Under the pieces are notes generated by a model. It was given only the letters and a program-made list of their open reading frames with translations. It was not told the DNA's origin and did not search any database. A stretch of DNA of 64,000 nucleotides from Sinomicrobium oceani (GTDB lineage Bacteria > Bacteroidota > Bacteroidia > Flavobacteriales > Flavobacteriaceae): NCBI RefSeq assembly GCF_900119185.1, contig NZ_FPJE01000001.1, forward strand, positions 248,001-312,000, given 5' to 3'. Position numbers and translations under genes: made by a program. How positions within the stretch are numbered: the first letter of the stretch is position 1; each line of letters begins with the position of its first letter. Of this stretch, positions 35,283 through 42,652 are shown one piece after another.

Positions 35283-35882
35283 ATGAAAAAAACGCTTTTA
35301 ATTATTGCTATGCTTTTTGTCAGCGCTGCCGGGTTTTCCCAAATCGACTTTGGTATAAAGGCCGGTTTTAACTACAACAAAACAGGAGACCTCAAAGACC
35401 AGGCAGAAAATGCCATCCTGGATGGCGGAAGCGGAAAAGCCGGATTTCATGCCGGAGTATGGCTCCGCGGAAATGTGCCTATTATAGGCCTGTACCTGCG
35501 CCCGGAATTTATGTATACCCAGATCAGCAGCGAATACGAATATCAGGGTAACAAAGGGAATTTTGACCTGCAAAAACTCGATGTGCCGATTCTTATCGGT
35601 AAAAAGTTCCTCGGTTTCGCACATGCCTTTATAGGCCCCTCTTTTCAATTCGTGGTAGATTCCGACTTTGATGCGGAAGATATTCAGGATATTGACACAG
35701 ACAGCTTCACCCTGGGCATGCAAATGGGGCTCGGTGTAGAATTTGGCAGTCTCGGCTTGGACGTCCGATGGGAACGGGGATTATCCGATTCCGAGGCCAA
35801 AATCGTAAGTAACAACAGTGATAACCTGAAAATAGACAGCCGGCCTAACCAGGTCATCTTTGGCTTGTCTTATAAGTTTTAG
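35283..35882 (+). CDS. Outer membrane beta-barrel protein (porin family, PorT-like)
   Basis: 199 residues. Signal peptide about 1-19 (ending AAGFSQ), then IDFGIKAGFNYNKTGDLKD, alternating short hydrophobic strands, and a C-terminal strand ending in the aromatic residue Phe (VIFGLSYKF), as expected for an outer-membrane barrel. This is the outer-membrane-protein-beta-barrel family common in Flavobacteriia; individual members are mostly uncharacterised. It follows the transketolase genes by about 100 bp and ends at a strong hairpin. Confidence 0.85.
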   Translation: MKKTLLIIAMLFVSAAGFSQIDFGIKAGFNYNKTGDLKDQAENAILDGGSGKAGFHAGVWLRGNVPIIGLYLRPEFMYTQISSEYEYQGNKGNFDLQKLDVPILIGKKFLGFAHAFIGPSFQFVVDSDFDAEDIQDIDTDSFTLGMQMGLGVEFGSLGLDVRWERGLSDSEAKIVSNNSDNLKIDSRPNQVIFGLSYKF

Positions 35883-35910
35883 ATAAAAACTTCGTTACAA
35901 CATATCATTA

Positions 35911-35945
35911 AAAAAGCGGTGCGGGATGAAATTCCGCACCGCTTT
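35911..35945 (+). terminator. Terminator of the barrel-protein gene
   Basis: Perfect 12-bp stem AAAGCGGTGCGG (35913-35924) / CCGCACCGCTTT (35934-35945), 9-nt loop. Confidence 0.85.
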
Positions 35946-36206
35946 GTTGTATTACTCCTATTGGACAACCATACTATCAATCTTCAAGGCATCATAGCAG
36001 ATGCCTCTGTTACTCAATCCACTATATTAACAGTGTTTTCTGTATCACAGAGCCACCTCAATCTACGTATAAACCCTGTGCCCGGGCAGCCCTAACATCT
36101 GCGTAGCTGCACCATATAATCTAACCCTTTCCTGAACTATAAGAAGCAGGTTCTCCCTGAATATTCCCGGATTCAAAGCACTCCAGATTTTAACTGATCT
36201 AAAACC

Positions 36207-36243
36207 AAAAGAGACTGTCCTTCACAAAGAACAGCCCCTTTTT
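36207..36243 (-). terminator. Terminator of the FKBP gene, complete only in minus-strand RNA
   Basis: Arms 36209-36222 and 36227-36240 with a 4-nt loop. As minus-strand RNA all 14 positions pair when G-U wobbles are allowed; on the plus strand several become A-C mismatches. That asymmetry assigns it to the gene at 36277-36990. Confidence 0.75.
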
Positions 36244-36276
36244 AATGTATTGTATTTCAGATATGGATTATCCTTA

Positions 36277-36990
36277 TTAATCTTCTTCTTCCTCTTTTAT
36301 AACTTTAACCCTAAGAAGATCTACGGTAAATGCAATCGGTGTGTATGCCGGAATACTTCCGGATCCTGAATAATATCCCAAAGCCGCAGGCATGAAGACC
36401 ATTCCTATACCATAGTCCCCACTCACTTCATACAATCCGGTATCCTCATTTATATTAATTTCACCCCCGTATTTAAGAGCTGGCATAAATTCACTGAATC
36501 CCCTGATATTATTGGAAAGATTAAACCATACCGGAGTATTACTATTATCAAAAACATAATCGGTTAAGAGAAAACCTTTATATCTCACCAAAGTAGAATC
36601 TGTTGTCTTTGGAGCAATTGACGCATCTCCCTGCCGCGCTACCAGGTAATACAGGTTATGGTCCAGCGTCTCGTCCGTAGAGATTTCAACAGCTACAGTC
36701 TTCACTTCGACCTGTTCCATCAGCGACGTTTTATTACTGTTTTCTCCTGCTATGGTATCTATAACTATCCGAAAATCGAAATCGGTATTATCCGCTCCCG
36801 CAGCAGCCTCAAATTCTTCATAATTATAAAAATGCGTACTGAGGTATTCACGAATATCGGCATCATTTTCGGCGGCTACCTCCACAGGGTCACGGACTTC
36901 TATAGTCCCTCCGTTATCATCTTTCTTACAAGACCCCAGGAAAACCAATGCTCCTATGGTAACCAAACCAATTCTGTTTATCTTCATCAT
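36277..36990 (-). CDS. FKBP-type peptidyl-prolyl isomerase lipoprotein
   Basis: 237 residues. Lipobox FLGSC at about 17-21 followed by KKDDNGG, typical of Bacteroidota surface-exposed lipoproteins. The C-terminal half (about 130-230) resembles an FKBP domain: a VRYKGFLLTDYVFDNS segment, then FSEFMPALKYGG and MVFMPAALGYYSGSGSIPAYTPIAF, ending in VDLLRVKV. Likely folds or chaperones proteins in the envelope, as for the gliding-associated FKBP lipoproteins of Flavobacteriia. The acidic tail is EEEED. Confidence 0.85.
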   Translation of the reverse strand: MMKINRIGLVTIGALVFLGSCKKDDNGGTIEVRDPVEVAAENDADIREYLSTHFYNYEEFEAAAGADNTDFDFRIVIDTIAGENSNKTSLMEQVEVKTVAVEISTDETLDHNLYYLVARQGDASIAPKTTDSTLVRYKGFLLTDYVFDNSNTPVWFNLSNNIRGFSEFMPALKYGGEININEDTGLYEVSGDYGIGMVFMPAALGYYSGSGSIPAYTPIAFTVDLLRVKVIKEEEED

Positions 36991-37068
36991 TGTTAAAAAA
37001 TTGAATGCGCAAGATACAATTTTCTGTAAATTTGTTTTTATTAATTAACGTAGATTTTCTGTTAGCGT

Positions 37069-37455
37069 ATGCGTATTGATAAGTATTTGTGGTGTGTCCG
37101 CTACTACAAAACGAGAAATATTGCCACCGAAGCCTGTAAAAAAGGACACATATCTATAAACGGCCAGACTGTCAAACCTTCCCGTGAGGTTTTCCCGACA
37201 GATAAAATAAGGCTTCGTAAAGACCAGATCTATTACGAGCTTACCGTACTCGATATCCCGGACAGCCGCGTAGGGGCCAAACTCACGGATATTTACAGGC
37301 TCGACACTACGCCTCCCGAAGCTTTCGAGAGTGCTGAGCTTTTGAAGTACGCCAAAGAACATTATCGCAAAAAGGGAACGGGGCGCCCCACCAAAAAAGA
37401 CCGCAGAGACATTGAGGATTACCTCGATGACGATGAATCACCTGAGAACGAATAA
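37069..37455 (+). CDS. S4-domain RNA-binding protein (Hsp15-like)
   Basis: 128 residues. The S4 RNA-binding fold covers about 1-60 (MRIDKYLWCVRYYKTRNIATEACKKG beginning, with GHISINGQTVKPSREV), as in Hsp15/YbcJ-type ribosome rescue proteins. A basic then acidic C-terminal tail follows (KKGTGRPTKKDRRDIEDYLDDDE). Family knowledge: Hsp15 binds 50S subunits carrying stalled peptidyl-tRNA. It lies 8 bp before the methyltransferase gene, so the two are probably co-transcribed. Confidence 0.9.
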   Translation: MRIDKYLWCVRYYKTRNIATEACKKGHISINGQTVKPSREVFPTDKIRLRKDQIYYELTVLDIPDSRVGAKLTDIYRLDTTPPEAFESAELLKYAKEHYRKKGTGRPTKKDRRDIEDYLDDDESPENE

Positions 37456-37463
37456 CACCATAT

Positions 37464-38054
37464 ATGGACCTCCGGAAAGACTCTTATTGGGAAGATCGCT
37501 ACAACACAGGAAAAGACGGATGGGACATCGGCCATATATCCCCTCCATTAAAAGCATTTACAGACCGGCTCGGAGACAAAACTATTAAGATCCTGGTTCC
37601 CGGTGCCGGAAACGGTTATGAGGCAGAATACCTGTTCCGACAAGGATTCACAAATACCTACATGCTTGATTTTGCTGCCGCTCCCCTGAATCACTTTAAG
37701 GCCCGTGTTCCGGATTTTCCGGACTCCCGGATCTTACATGAGGATTTTTTCAATGTCCGGATGCAATTTGACCTTATCCTGGAACAAACGTTCTTCTGCG
37801 CTATTCCCCCTTCTTCACGGCCGGACTATGTCCGGCAGATGCACAGGCTATTGCACCCGGGAGGAACTCTCGCAGGACTGCTTTTCGATTTTCCGCTAAC
37901 GGAAGACGGCCCTCCTTTCGGAGGAAGCCGAGAGGCGTATACCACCCTTTTTACTCCCTATTTCGACATCAGCATCATGGAAACATGTTACAATTCCATC
38001 CCCCCCAGGGCCGGTAGAGAACTGTTCTTTAAAGTACAGCCGAAAACACTGTGA
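37464..38054 (+). CDS. TPMT-family SAM-dependent methyltransferase
   Basis: 196 residues. Class I methyltransferase with the thiopurine methyltransferase-type layout: an N-terminal WEDRYNTGKDGWDIG motif (substrate/SAM entry), SAM-binding VPGAGNGYEAEYL (about 46-58), acidic MLDFAAAPL, and LEQTFFCAIPP typical of the family. Substrates in bacteria include thiols, thiopurines or tellurite. Co-directional with the S4 gene, 8 bp downstream. Confidence 0.92.
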   Translation: MDLRKDSYWEDRYNTGKDGWDIGHISPPLKAFTDRLGDKTIKILVPGAGNGYEAEYLFRQGFTNTYMLDFAAAPLNHFKARVPDFPDSRILHEDFFNVRMQFDLILEQTFFCAIPPSSRPDYVRQMHRLLHPGGTLAGLLFDFPLTEDGPPFGGSREAYTTLFTPYFDISIMETCYNSIPPRAGRELFFKVQPKTL

Positions 38055-38117
38055 ATCCCCACCCGGAACCTCACTTAGTTTTATCTGAAATAAGCATATA
38101 CGTATTATTTTAATCGA

Positions 38118-38125
38118 TAAATTTG
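38118..38125 (+). promoter_or_regulatory. Candidate -7 box (TAAATTTG) for the phosphoribosyltransferase gene
   Basis: Exact TAnnTTTG. It overlaps a TTG at 38123 that could be taken as a start codon, so the ATG at 38150 is the real start. Confidence 0.5.
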
Positions 38126-38149
38126 TCTTTTACTTTAAACAAATGCATT

Positions 38150-38653
38150 ATGACGATCACAGAACACAAAATACTCAGTCACGAAGAAATAGAACACAAA
38201 ATACGCAGGATCGCCTATCAGATCTACGAAACCTTCGTAGATGAGGAAGAGATTGTCATTGCAGGCATCGTAGCTACCGGACTGACTTTTGCCGAAAAGA
38301 TCAGCACGGTATTAAGAGAGATCTCCGACCTTAACATCATTCTGTGTGAAGTGACCGTAGATAAAGTAACGCCCACGAATCCAGTGAAGACCTCATTACC
38401 GGAAAGCGCTTATGAGAACAAGGCCATCGTCCTTATAGACGATGTACTTAATTCCGGTGCAACACTGATATACGGCGTAAAGCACTTTCTGAATGTTCCT
38501 GTCAAAAAGCTGAAAACTGCCGTACTCGTAGACCGTAACCATAAACGCTATCCCATAAAAGCCGATTTCAAGGGGATCTCACTCTCCACTTCCCTCCAGG
38601 AACACGTCAGTGTGGAATTCGGAGAAGATGAAAATACAGCTTTTCTGTTATAG
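38150..38653 (+). CDS. Phosphoribosyltransferase family protein
   Basis: 167 residues from ATG 38150. Type I PRTase fold with the PRPP-binding motif VLIDDVLNSGAT (about 95-106) and an earlier IVATGLTFA loop. Closest in style to PyrR or hypoxanthine phosphoribosyltransferase-like proteins; there is no pyr operon nearby and no attenuator, so a PyrR role is not supported. Its stop lies 6 bp from the stop of the convergent aroK, with no hairpin between them. Confidence 0.88.
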   Translation: MTITEHKILSHEEIEHKIRRIAYQIYETFVDEEEIVIAGIVATGLTFAEKISTVLREISDLNIILCEVTVDKVTPTNPVKTSLPESAYENKAIVLIDDVLNSGATLIYGVKHFLNVPVKKLKTAVLVDRNHKRYPIKADFKGISLSTSLQEHVSVEFGEDENTAFLL

Positions 38654-38659
38654 ACAAAC

Positions 38660-39175
38660 TCAAACCACTCTTGACGTAATCTCGTCTGCAATGGTTTCGA
38701 CCGGGCGACCGTCTACCAGGACACTATAAGGTGCCTTCAGGTAAAAAAAGTTGCGCTCAAAAAGGTGCTTTCGTATAAACTCCTCCAATTCGGTATCCGA
38801 CAGGTGCTTTATAAGCGGTCTGTGCTCTTTTTCCTCTTTAAGACGGGCGGTAAGTTCTTCTATGGAAGCTCTCAGGTAAACTACCTTATCGGTAGACTGC
38901 TGTATATAGTCCATATTATTACCATAACAGGGAGTTCCTCCGCCAAGGGCGATAACCATATTATCGGAATTTTTCATTAAGTCTTCCAGGTAACGGCTTT
39001 CTGCCTTCCTAAAATAGATCTCCCCCTTATCTGCAAAGATCTCCCGGATTTTTTTCCCTTCCTTTTCTTCTATAAAATCATCCATATCCACGAAGGTCAT
39101 GGAGTGCATTTCTGCCAATTTTCTACCTACCGAGCTTTTACCACTCCCCATATATCCTATCAGTACAATGACCAT
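38660..39175 (-). CDS. aroK: Shikimate kinase
   Basis: 171 residues. Walker A GYMGSGKSS (about 7-15), shikimate-binding DMDDFIE (about 31-37), FRKAESRYLEDL, and GGGTPCYG. Phosphorylates shikimate in chorismate biosynthesis. Single gene, convergent with the phosphoribosyltransferase gene. Confidence 0.95.
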   Translation of the reverse strand: MVIVLIGYMGSGKSSVGRKLAEMHSMTFVDMDDFIEEKEGKKIREIFADKGEIYFRKAESRYLEDLMKNSDNMVIALGGGTPCYGNNMDYIQQSTDKVVYLRASIEELTARLKEEKEHRPLIKHLSDTELEEFIRKHLFERNFFYLKAPYSVLVDGRPVETIADEITSRVV

Positions 39176-39250
39176 AAAACTTTAATTTATTTAAAAACAA
39201 TGCATTATATCTAACCTCTAAAAAAAATACAAATTTATATCAAAATCATC

Positions 39251-39280
39251 TTGAAAAATAAATTATTGATGTTATATTTG
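39251..39280 (+). promoter_or_regulatory. Promoter of the tRNA operon (TTG-N19-TATATTTG)
   Basis: TTG 39251-39253, 19-nt spacer, exact TAnnTTTG at 39273-39280, 76 bp before the first tRNA-Lys. Confidence 0.65.
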
Positions 39281-39356
39281 CACCCGCCTACCGAGAAGGA
39301 TATCAAACATCTCTAAAGGCTGACAATTTGCGGGAAAAGCAAGTTTTTTTTGAAAT

Positions 39357-39429
39357 GACCTGGTAGCTCAGTTGGTAGAGCATCTCCCTTTTAAGGAGAG
39401 GGTCCTGGGTTCGAGCCCCAGCCAGGTCA
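39357..39429 (+). tRNA. tRNA-Lys (UUU), copy 1
   Basis: 73 nt. Acceptor arms GACCTGG / CCAGGTC, D-loop AGTTGGTAGA, anticodon loop CTTTTAA giving UUU, T-loop TTCGAGC. CCA is not encoded. First of three tRNAs in one unit. Confidence 0.97.
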
Positions 39430-39521
39430 CTGTAAAGTATTATTTTTGCGGTTATTTGCCATACCGAAAAAACAATACGTGTTCTTTGCATTTTTTTTGA
39501 AATGATAATTTAATCTCATTA

Positions 39522-39594
39522 GACCTGGTAGCTCAGTTGGTAGAGCATCTCCCTTTTAAGGAGAGGGTCCTGGGTTCGAGCCCCAGCCAGGTCA
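39522..39594 (+). tRNA. tRNA-Lys (UUU), copy 2
   Basis: 73 nt, identical to copy 1. The T-rich stretch and GAAATGA just upstream are also shared, pointing to a tandem duplication with about 165 bp spacing. Confidence 0.97.
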
Positions 39595-39605
39595 CTTCTT
39601 TTACT

Positions 39606-39689
39606 GCTCACGTGGTGAAATTGGTAGACACGCCATCTTGAGGGGGTGGTGTTCGCAAGGACGTGCTGGTTCGAATCCAGTCGTGAGCA
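39606..39689 (+). tRNA. tRNA-Leu (GAG)
   Basis: 84 nt. Acceptor arms GCTCACG / CGTGAGC, anticodon stem CCATC/GGTGG with loop TTGAGGG giving GAG, long variable arm as in class II tRNAs, T-loop TTCGAAT. CCA is not encoded. Confidence 0.95.
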
Positions 39690-39705
39690 CAATGAACAAT
39701 CCTCC

Positions 39706-39735
39706 AAACCCCATAAACATGGGGTTTTGTTTTTT
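39706..39735 (+). terminator. Terminator of the tRNA operon
   Basis: Stem AAACCCCAT (39706-39714) / ATGGGGTTT (39719-39727), 4-nt loop, then TTGTTTTTT. Confidence 0.85.
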
Positions 39736-39823
39736 AGGACCATTTCAAAGAAAACAAAAACAGGCCGATTTGCGCTTCACTGCATAGAGCTATCACAGGC
39801 AACCGCTTCCCACAACGTATCGA

Positions 39824-40525
39824 CTATTCTCCCAATTCAATCTTAATCTCCGCGCTAAGCTGCTCAATTTTAGTCTGCACCTCAGTGTAATACTGCAAAA
39901 TGAAACTCCGGTTTTTCTCAATTTTCCACAGGTAACTCAGAAGCACTTTCTCCCTGTCAGGTTCCAATTCCAGCGGCGTAATGATCCCGGTGATCCTTTT
40001 ACCCGTATCAAACTCAAAATTCGGGGCTATAGAAGAATTAATTTCTTTAAAATAATTTTCCTGAAACTGCAGCTCATAATACTCTTCCTCCAGTTTCCTC
40101 AACACATTATAATAATACTCGTACAACAAAACGATCTTTGTCCTCAGCGAATCATTTTCAATGAGCTCGAGACCTCTTGATTTTAAGGTCTCATATCCCG
40201 AAACATTCTGGATAGAAACAAAATCGCGGGTCAGGCTTAAATAATGAGTCATTACGGAGTCTTTCGCAACCGGTTTGCCCGCTATCATATTCCGAAAATA
40301 TCTCACGGCTCTAACCCCTGTTTTATGCCCGGATTCATTTAACTTTATATCGGCTATATCTTTTTCCAACCCATTGTTTATTTCCGTCAGAATTTTATTT
40401 TCCGCATTTCTGTCGTTCCTATTATCATTCCAGTTGTTCAACGTAAAGGCCGAAATAACCGCCACAAAAATCGACAGGAATTCAAGCGTATATTTTTTCC
40501 AGTTTCTCATCTGTATTTTCTTCAT
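39824..40525 (-). CDS. Membrane-anchored DUF6090-like protein, function unknown
   Basis: 233 residues from ATG 40525. One N-terminal membrane helix (YTLEFLSIFVAVISAFTLNN, about 11-30) is followed by WNDNRNDRNAENKILTEI, the hallmark of DUF6090-type proteins in Flavobacteriia, and a long helical, probably coiled-coil cytoplasmic or periplasmic domain (about 45-130, and again about 195-233). No catalytic motif. It lies just past the tRNA operon, on the opposite strand, and 65 bp downstream of another unknown membrane protein. I cannot assign a function. Confidence 0.75.
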   Translation of the reverse strand: MKKIQMRNWKKYTLEFLSIFVAVISAFTLNNWNDNRNDRNAENKILTEINNGLEKDIADIKLNESGHKTGVRAVRYFRNMIAGKPVAKDSVMTHYLSLTRDFVSIQNVSGYETLKSRGLELIENDSLRTKIVLLYEYYYNVLRKLEEEYYELQFQENYFKEINSSIAPNFEFDTGKRITGIITPLELEPDREKVLLSYLWKIEKNRSFILQYYTEVQTKIEQLSAEIKIELGE

Positions 40526-40590
40526 CTGATATCGTATAACGGGCCACCGAGACAGCACGATAAAACAACTTGATACTTATGACCACAAGC

Positions 40591-41238
40591 TTAGATCACA
40601 GACTTTCCCAACCGGTCATTCAAATTCCGGATCACCTCCTTACATTCTGCCAAATGCCGGATATCGGCTTCAAATGTTCTGATCTTACGCAAAGCCGGAA
40701 AGGATATCCGTCTTTTCGCCATAGAGGAGGATATGAGAATATTAAAATAATTATATACCAAAATCACTTTTTGCACAAAGTCGGTTTCAACGGTTCTAAA
40801 CCCGAGCTTTTCCGCCGTTCTCTCGTTTATGATATAGCTCGTACCCCGGACCTTCATTTCGCCGGAATCTTCAAACTCCTCGATAAGATTTAATAAGCCC
40901 TGCAAATAGTTTCGGAGTATAAACCTGGTCCGCTGTTTTCCATTCATCTCCTTATCAATCACAAAATAATAATCGAACCACGTTCCTCCGTGGATTTTGA
41001 TTATCCCTTTTTCGGGTTTCTCTGCAATAAACAAAGGAGAGTAATAGACGAGTTTTCCTCTTTTTTTTAAAGCGGGCGTATCGAAGAAAGGAGCCACCAC
41101 AGAAAGTGTTACTGCAAAAGATAGTATTCCGATCAGGTAGATACCGGACTGTACCGCAATAAGAATAGTAAAAATAACAAATACAAAAGCAGAAACAGCG
41201 ATAACCACCTGTAGCCGGTTTTGCTCGCTCACGCTCAT
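40591..41238 (-). CDS. Unknown membrane protein with two N-terminal helices
   Basis: 215 residues from ATG 41238; a TTG at 41259 would add seven. Two closely spaced membrane helices (about 10-32 and 36-55) precede a soluble domain with the block GKLVYYSPLFIAEKPEKG, then GGTWFDYYFVIDKE, and a helical C-terminus. Not a family I recognise. Same strand as the DUF6090-like gene, 65 bp upstream of it; the two may form a unit. Confidence 0.65.
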   Translation of the reverse strand: MSVSEQNRLQVVIAVSAFVFVIFTILIAVQSGIYLIGILSFAVTLSVVAPFFDTPALKKRGKLVYYSPLFIAEKPEKGIIKIHGGTWFDYYFVIDKEMNGKQRTRFILRNYLQGLLNLIEEFEDSGEMKVRGTSYIINERTAEKLGFRTVETDFVQKVILVYNYFNILISSSMAKRRISFPALRKIRTFEADIRHLAECKEVIRNLNDRLGKSVI

Positions 41239-41405
41239 CGTGTAAAACCTGTGATCCAATGTTTCTACGGTTTTATAAAAGTTTTACTGTTCACCGCATT
41301 CTTCGTAGTGTTCAGCCTCACGCAAATATAAACAACACATGCTTTCATCCACGAAAAAGTTCTATGCAAAAAAAATACATTTATACACCGTGCAGCAGAA
41401 TTCTC

Positions 41406-41969
41406 CTACTCCGCAATCCATTGATCCAGCATCTGCCGGACTTTTTCACTATCCCAGGCCGCTGTGCCTTTCTTACTGATCACTATGTTTCCCGATTTGT
41501 CCAGAACCCATGTTGCGGGAATACTGGAAGAGTACATCTTTTCCGGCACTTTACTCACCGGAAAGTACACCGGGAGCTCTTCCCACCCTTTAGCTTTCAT
41601 AAACTTCTCTACGGTTTCCGGATCTTCCCCCGTAACAAACAGAAAAAGCACACGATCCCCATACGAGTCATACAAACGATGCAAAGCGGGCATTTCCGCA
41701 ATACAGGGCGGGCACCACGTTGCCCAGAAGTTTACCAGCACCACCCGACCCCTGGCCTCATTAAAATCGTACAACCCACCTTCCATTGTTTTCAGGTTCC
41801 AATGATACCCCTCCAGCCTTTCCCTGTCTTGATCAGGTACCGGCGACGGACTGAAGACGATGATCCGGTTCACCCATATCTTAACCGTGGTGCCTACCGG
41901 TGTAAACAACATCAACACTACAAAGATGAGCAACAACAGATTATATATCCGGCTTTTCGTCAGCTTCAT
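41406..41969 (-). CDS. Thioredoxin-like (TlpA/ResA-type) protein with active CxxC
   Basis: 187 residues from ATG 41969. Signal anchor (LLLLIFVVLMLFTPVG, about 10-26), then a thioredoxin-fold domain with NFWATWCPPCIAEMP holding the redox pair, and the cis-Pro region YSSSIPATWVLDKSG. Membrane-tethered periplasmic thiol-disulfide oxidoreductase; homologues reduce apocytochrome c or other envelope proteins. It lies 11 bp after a close paralogue that lacks the cysteines. Confidence 0.9.
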   Translation of the reverse strand: MKLTKSRIYNLLLLIFVVLMLFTPVGTTVKIWVNRIIVFSPSPVPDQDRERLEGYHWNLKTMEGGLYDFNEARGRVVLVNFWATWCPPCIAEMPALHRLYDSYGDRVLFLFVTGEDPETVEKFMKAKGWEELPVYFPVSKVPEKMYSSSIPATWVLDKSGNIVISKKGTAAWDSEKVRQMLDQWIAE

Positions 41970-41980
41970 GGAAAAATGAA

Positions 41981-42532
41981 CTACTTTGTTAGTGAATCGA
42001 GCAGCCTGCGTATTTCCGGCGTACCCCAATCGGCTATTCCGTCGCTTTCCGCAACGATATACCCGTTTTTATCTATAATGTAGCCCGAAGGCACTTTCTT
42101 TGCATCCAGAGGCATCTTTTCTCCTATCATAAGGTAAGTCACCGGAAAAGCATACGACCTTCGCTTCATCAGGTCTAATACAGGCTCTTTACGTTCATTG
42201 GTAATCAGGTAAAAATCTACCCGATCCCCATAAACTTCATAAAGTTTCTGAATACCTCTTCTTTCGGCAATGGAAGGTATCCGCCATGATGCCCAGAAAT
42301 TAACGAAAACGACCCTGCCACGGGACTTACTGAAATTAAAAACCTTCCAGTCTTCATCTTTCAGGCGCCAGTTATAATCAGTGATCTTCCTCCGATCTTC
42401 CGGTTTTACGATTTCAGGGCCCGGGGCAAACCAACGACTCAGCAAAACCTTGCTCTCAAAACCGAGAGGCGTAACAAAGAAAGACAGCACTACCAGAATA
42501 AGCAGGAGATTTTTAAGGGTTCGTTTTTTCAT
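41981..42532 (-). CDS. Cysteine-less thioredoxin-fold paralogue
   Basis: 183 residues from ATG 42532; the longer frame to 42640 runs through the aconitase terminator and is rejected. It has the same plan as its neighbour: membrane anchor (LLLILVVLSFFVTPLG), a WRLKDEDWKVFNF block matching WNLKTMEGGLYDF, and VNFWASWRIPSIAER where the partner has VNFWATWCPPCIAEM. Both active-site cysteines are gone, while the cis-Pro region (KKVPSGYIIDKNG) is kept. It cannot act as a CxxC oxidoreductase; a scaffold or binding role is possible. Confidence 0.85.
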   Translation of the reverse strand: MKKRTLKNLLLILVVLSFFVTPLGFESKVLLSRWFAPGPEIVKPEDRRKITDYNWRLKDEDWKVFNFSKSRGRVVFVNFWASWRIPSIAERRGIQKLYEVYGDRVDFYLITNERKEPVLDLMKRRSYAFPVTYLMIGEKMPLDAKKVPSGYIIDKNGYIVAESDGIADWGTPEIRRLLDSLTK

Positions 42533-42593
42533 GGACAAGACTTTTTGTTGTTTAAAGATACGCGGTCTGCGGCACAACTCCGGGCACAAAAAT

Positions 42594-42620
42594 AAAAAAC
42601 TCCCGGACTCGGGAGTTTTT
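42594..42620 (-). terminator. Terminator of the aconitase gene
   Basis: Stem AAAAACTCCCG (42595-42605) / CGGGAGTTTTT (42610-42620), 4-nt loop, with a further T-run on the minus strand. Confidence 0.9.
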
Positions 42621-42652
42621 ATACATTTATAATATTTCAAATACTTACATCA

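Larger units (their letters stand above)
35883..36276. other. Gap between the barrel gene and the FKBP gene
   Basis: 394 bp between convergent genes. Both ends hold terminators (35911-35945 and 36207-36240). The roughly 260 bp between them show no frame, repeat or promoter I can support. Confidence 0.5.

Noticed and set aside
38123-38149. TTG start for the phosphoribosyltransferase
   Set aside because: The TTG is part of the TAAATTTG promoter box and would not be in the mRNA.
39303-39743. Minus-strand frames across the tRNA genes
   Set aside because: They read the tRNA genes backwards and repeat because the two tRNA-Lys genes are identical.
39606-41300. Genomic island inserted at the tRNA-Leu gene
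   Set aside because: No integrase and no repeated tRNA 3' end is visible in the window; the neighbouring unknown genes alone do not show transfer.
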